In this document: piece after piece, positions 40,959 through 41,155 of the stretch
Layout: every line of letters starts with the position of its first letter
Numbering within the stretch: position 1 is the first letter of the stretch
Source: an uncultured Eggerthellaceae bacterium
Lineage (GTDB): Bacteria; Actinomycetota; Coriobacteriia; Coriobacteriales; Eggerthellaceae
Assembly: GCA_949450265.1 (NCBI GenBank)
Contig: CASTMW010000003.1
Location: 1-41,155, forward strand
Direction of reading: 5' to 3'
Length of the DNA: 41,155 nucleotides
Notes under the pieces: generated by a model
What the model saw: the letters and a program-made list of their open reading frames with translations, nothing else
What the model was told of the DNA's origin: nothing
Database searches by the model: none
Position numbers and translations under genes: made by a program

Positions 40959-41155
40959 GTGGCTGCGCTCAGCGTATCCACATACATACCTGGCAATTCG
41001 GGCGTGCATCGGCTTGATGCGCGCCCGAAGGTCATCTTGTTGCTGGTCTATTCGATCAGCATTTTTTTCATCGGCACGTGGGAGGGCATGCTGCTGGCCG
41101 CAGCGCTCTTCGCGGCAGTGCTGCTCCTTAGCCGATTGCCGCTCGGTCCCGTTTT
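40959..41155 (+). CDS. ecfT: Energy-coupling factor transporter transmembrane protein EcfT, 3' end missing
   Basis: Starting at a GTG six bases after rplQ, the frame stays open to the right edge: 65 residues with STYIPGNSGVHRLDARPKVILLL followed by two hydrophobic stretches. This matches the N terminus of EcfT, the membrane subunit that links vitamin-binding S components to the two ATPases of ECF transporters. In many bacteria the order is rplQ-ecfA-ecfA-ecfT-truA; here ecfT follows rplQ directly, so the ATPase genes must lie downstream or elsewhere. No strong ribosome-binding site is visible apart from GAGAAGG inside rplQ. Confidence 0.75.
   Translation, partial: MAALSVSTYIPGNSGVHRLDARPKVILLLVYSISIFFIGTWEGMLLAAALFAAVLLLSRLPLGPV

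Noticed and set aside
1..41155. Mobile element or prophage remnants
   Set aside because: No transposase, integrase, terminal inverted repeats or phage genes were seen. All larger genes belong to metabolism, transport, envelope or translation and share similar base composition.

Overview
This 41.2-kb, GC-rich window comes from a bacterial chromosome. It most resembles a host-associated anaerobe of the class Coriobacteriia (Actinomycetota). That placement is an inference from four things: high GC with GTG and TTG starts, a very large fused 2-hydroxyacyl-CoA dehydratase/activase gene, an actinobacterial-style Rho with a long low-complexity insert, and long charged tails on S2 and L17. No rRNA, tRNA, CRISPR array, insertion sequence or prophage gene was found. 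Gene density is high. No gene-free stretch exceeds 300 bases; the longest are 17155-17395, 16625-16809 and 32702-32881.

Layout. (1) 1-4554: the 3' part of a pantothenate-type sodium symporter, then larE-larB-larC (nickel-pincer cofactor synthesis; larC is short and lacks its second domain), coupled to a rhamnulose-1-phosphate aldolase gene. (2) 4527-11614: cytochrome bd locus, with cydD-cydC on the minus strand diverging from cydA-cydB-capA on the plus strand. (3) 11637-16622: a heterodimeric ABC exporter pair followed by a HAD-IB hydrolase. (4) 16810-17154: a Veg-family gene with its own terminator. (5) 17396-22741: a TetR-type regulator followed by a 1563-residue protein that joins two activase modules to dehydratase-like modules. 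(6) 22738-30759: a housekeeping run of a GIY-YIG protein, rsmI, a YgjP-type metalloprotease, a transaldolase, rho, sppA and metG, ending at a clear terminator. (7) 30901-32701: rpsB-tsf. (8) 32882-37240: murA, a LytR-CpsA-Psr protein, uspA and an MFS transporter. (9) 37410-40952: infA-rpmJ-rpsM-rpsK-rpsD-rpoA-rplQ, then the start of an ecfT gene that runs off the window.

How the genes fit together. Many neighbours overlap by 1 or 4 bases (ATGA, GTGA, TTGA, TGATG, TAATG), so translational coupling is widespread. The bd oxidase genes and their assembly ABC transporter form one respiratory module. The lar genes build the Ni cofactor of lactate-racemase-type enzymes. The aldolase beside them would release lactaldehyde, a precursor of L-lactate, which may explain the pairing. 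The TetR gene very probably controls the large dehydratase-like protein.

Most worth a second look: the 1563-residue fusion with an extra Cys cluster; Rho with an Asn-rich prion-like segment and two AT-hook-like motifs; the short larC with no LarC2 domain; a LarE with the three cysteines of the iron-sulfur type; a GIY-YIG protein beside rsmI; a LytR-CpsA-Psr protein lacking the usual active-site residues; and a strong extended -10 box embedded in the metG terminator, upstream of rpsB.
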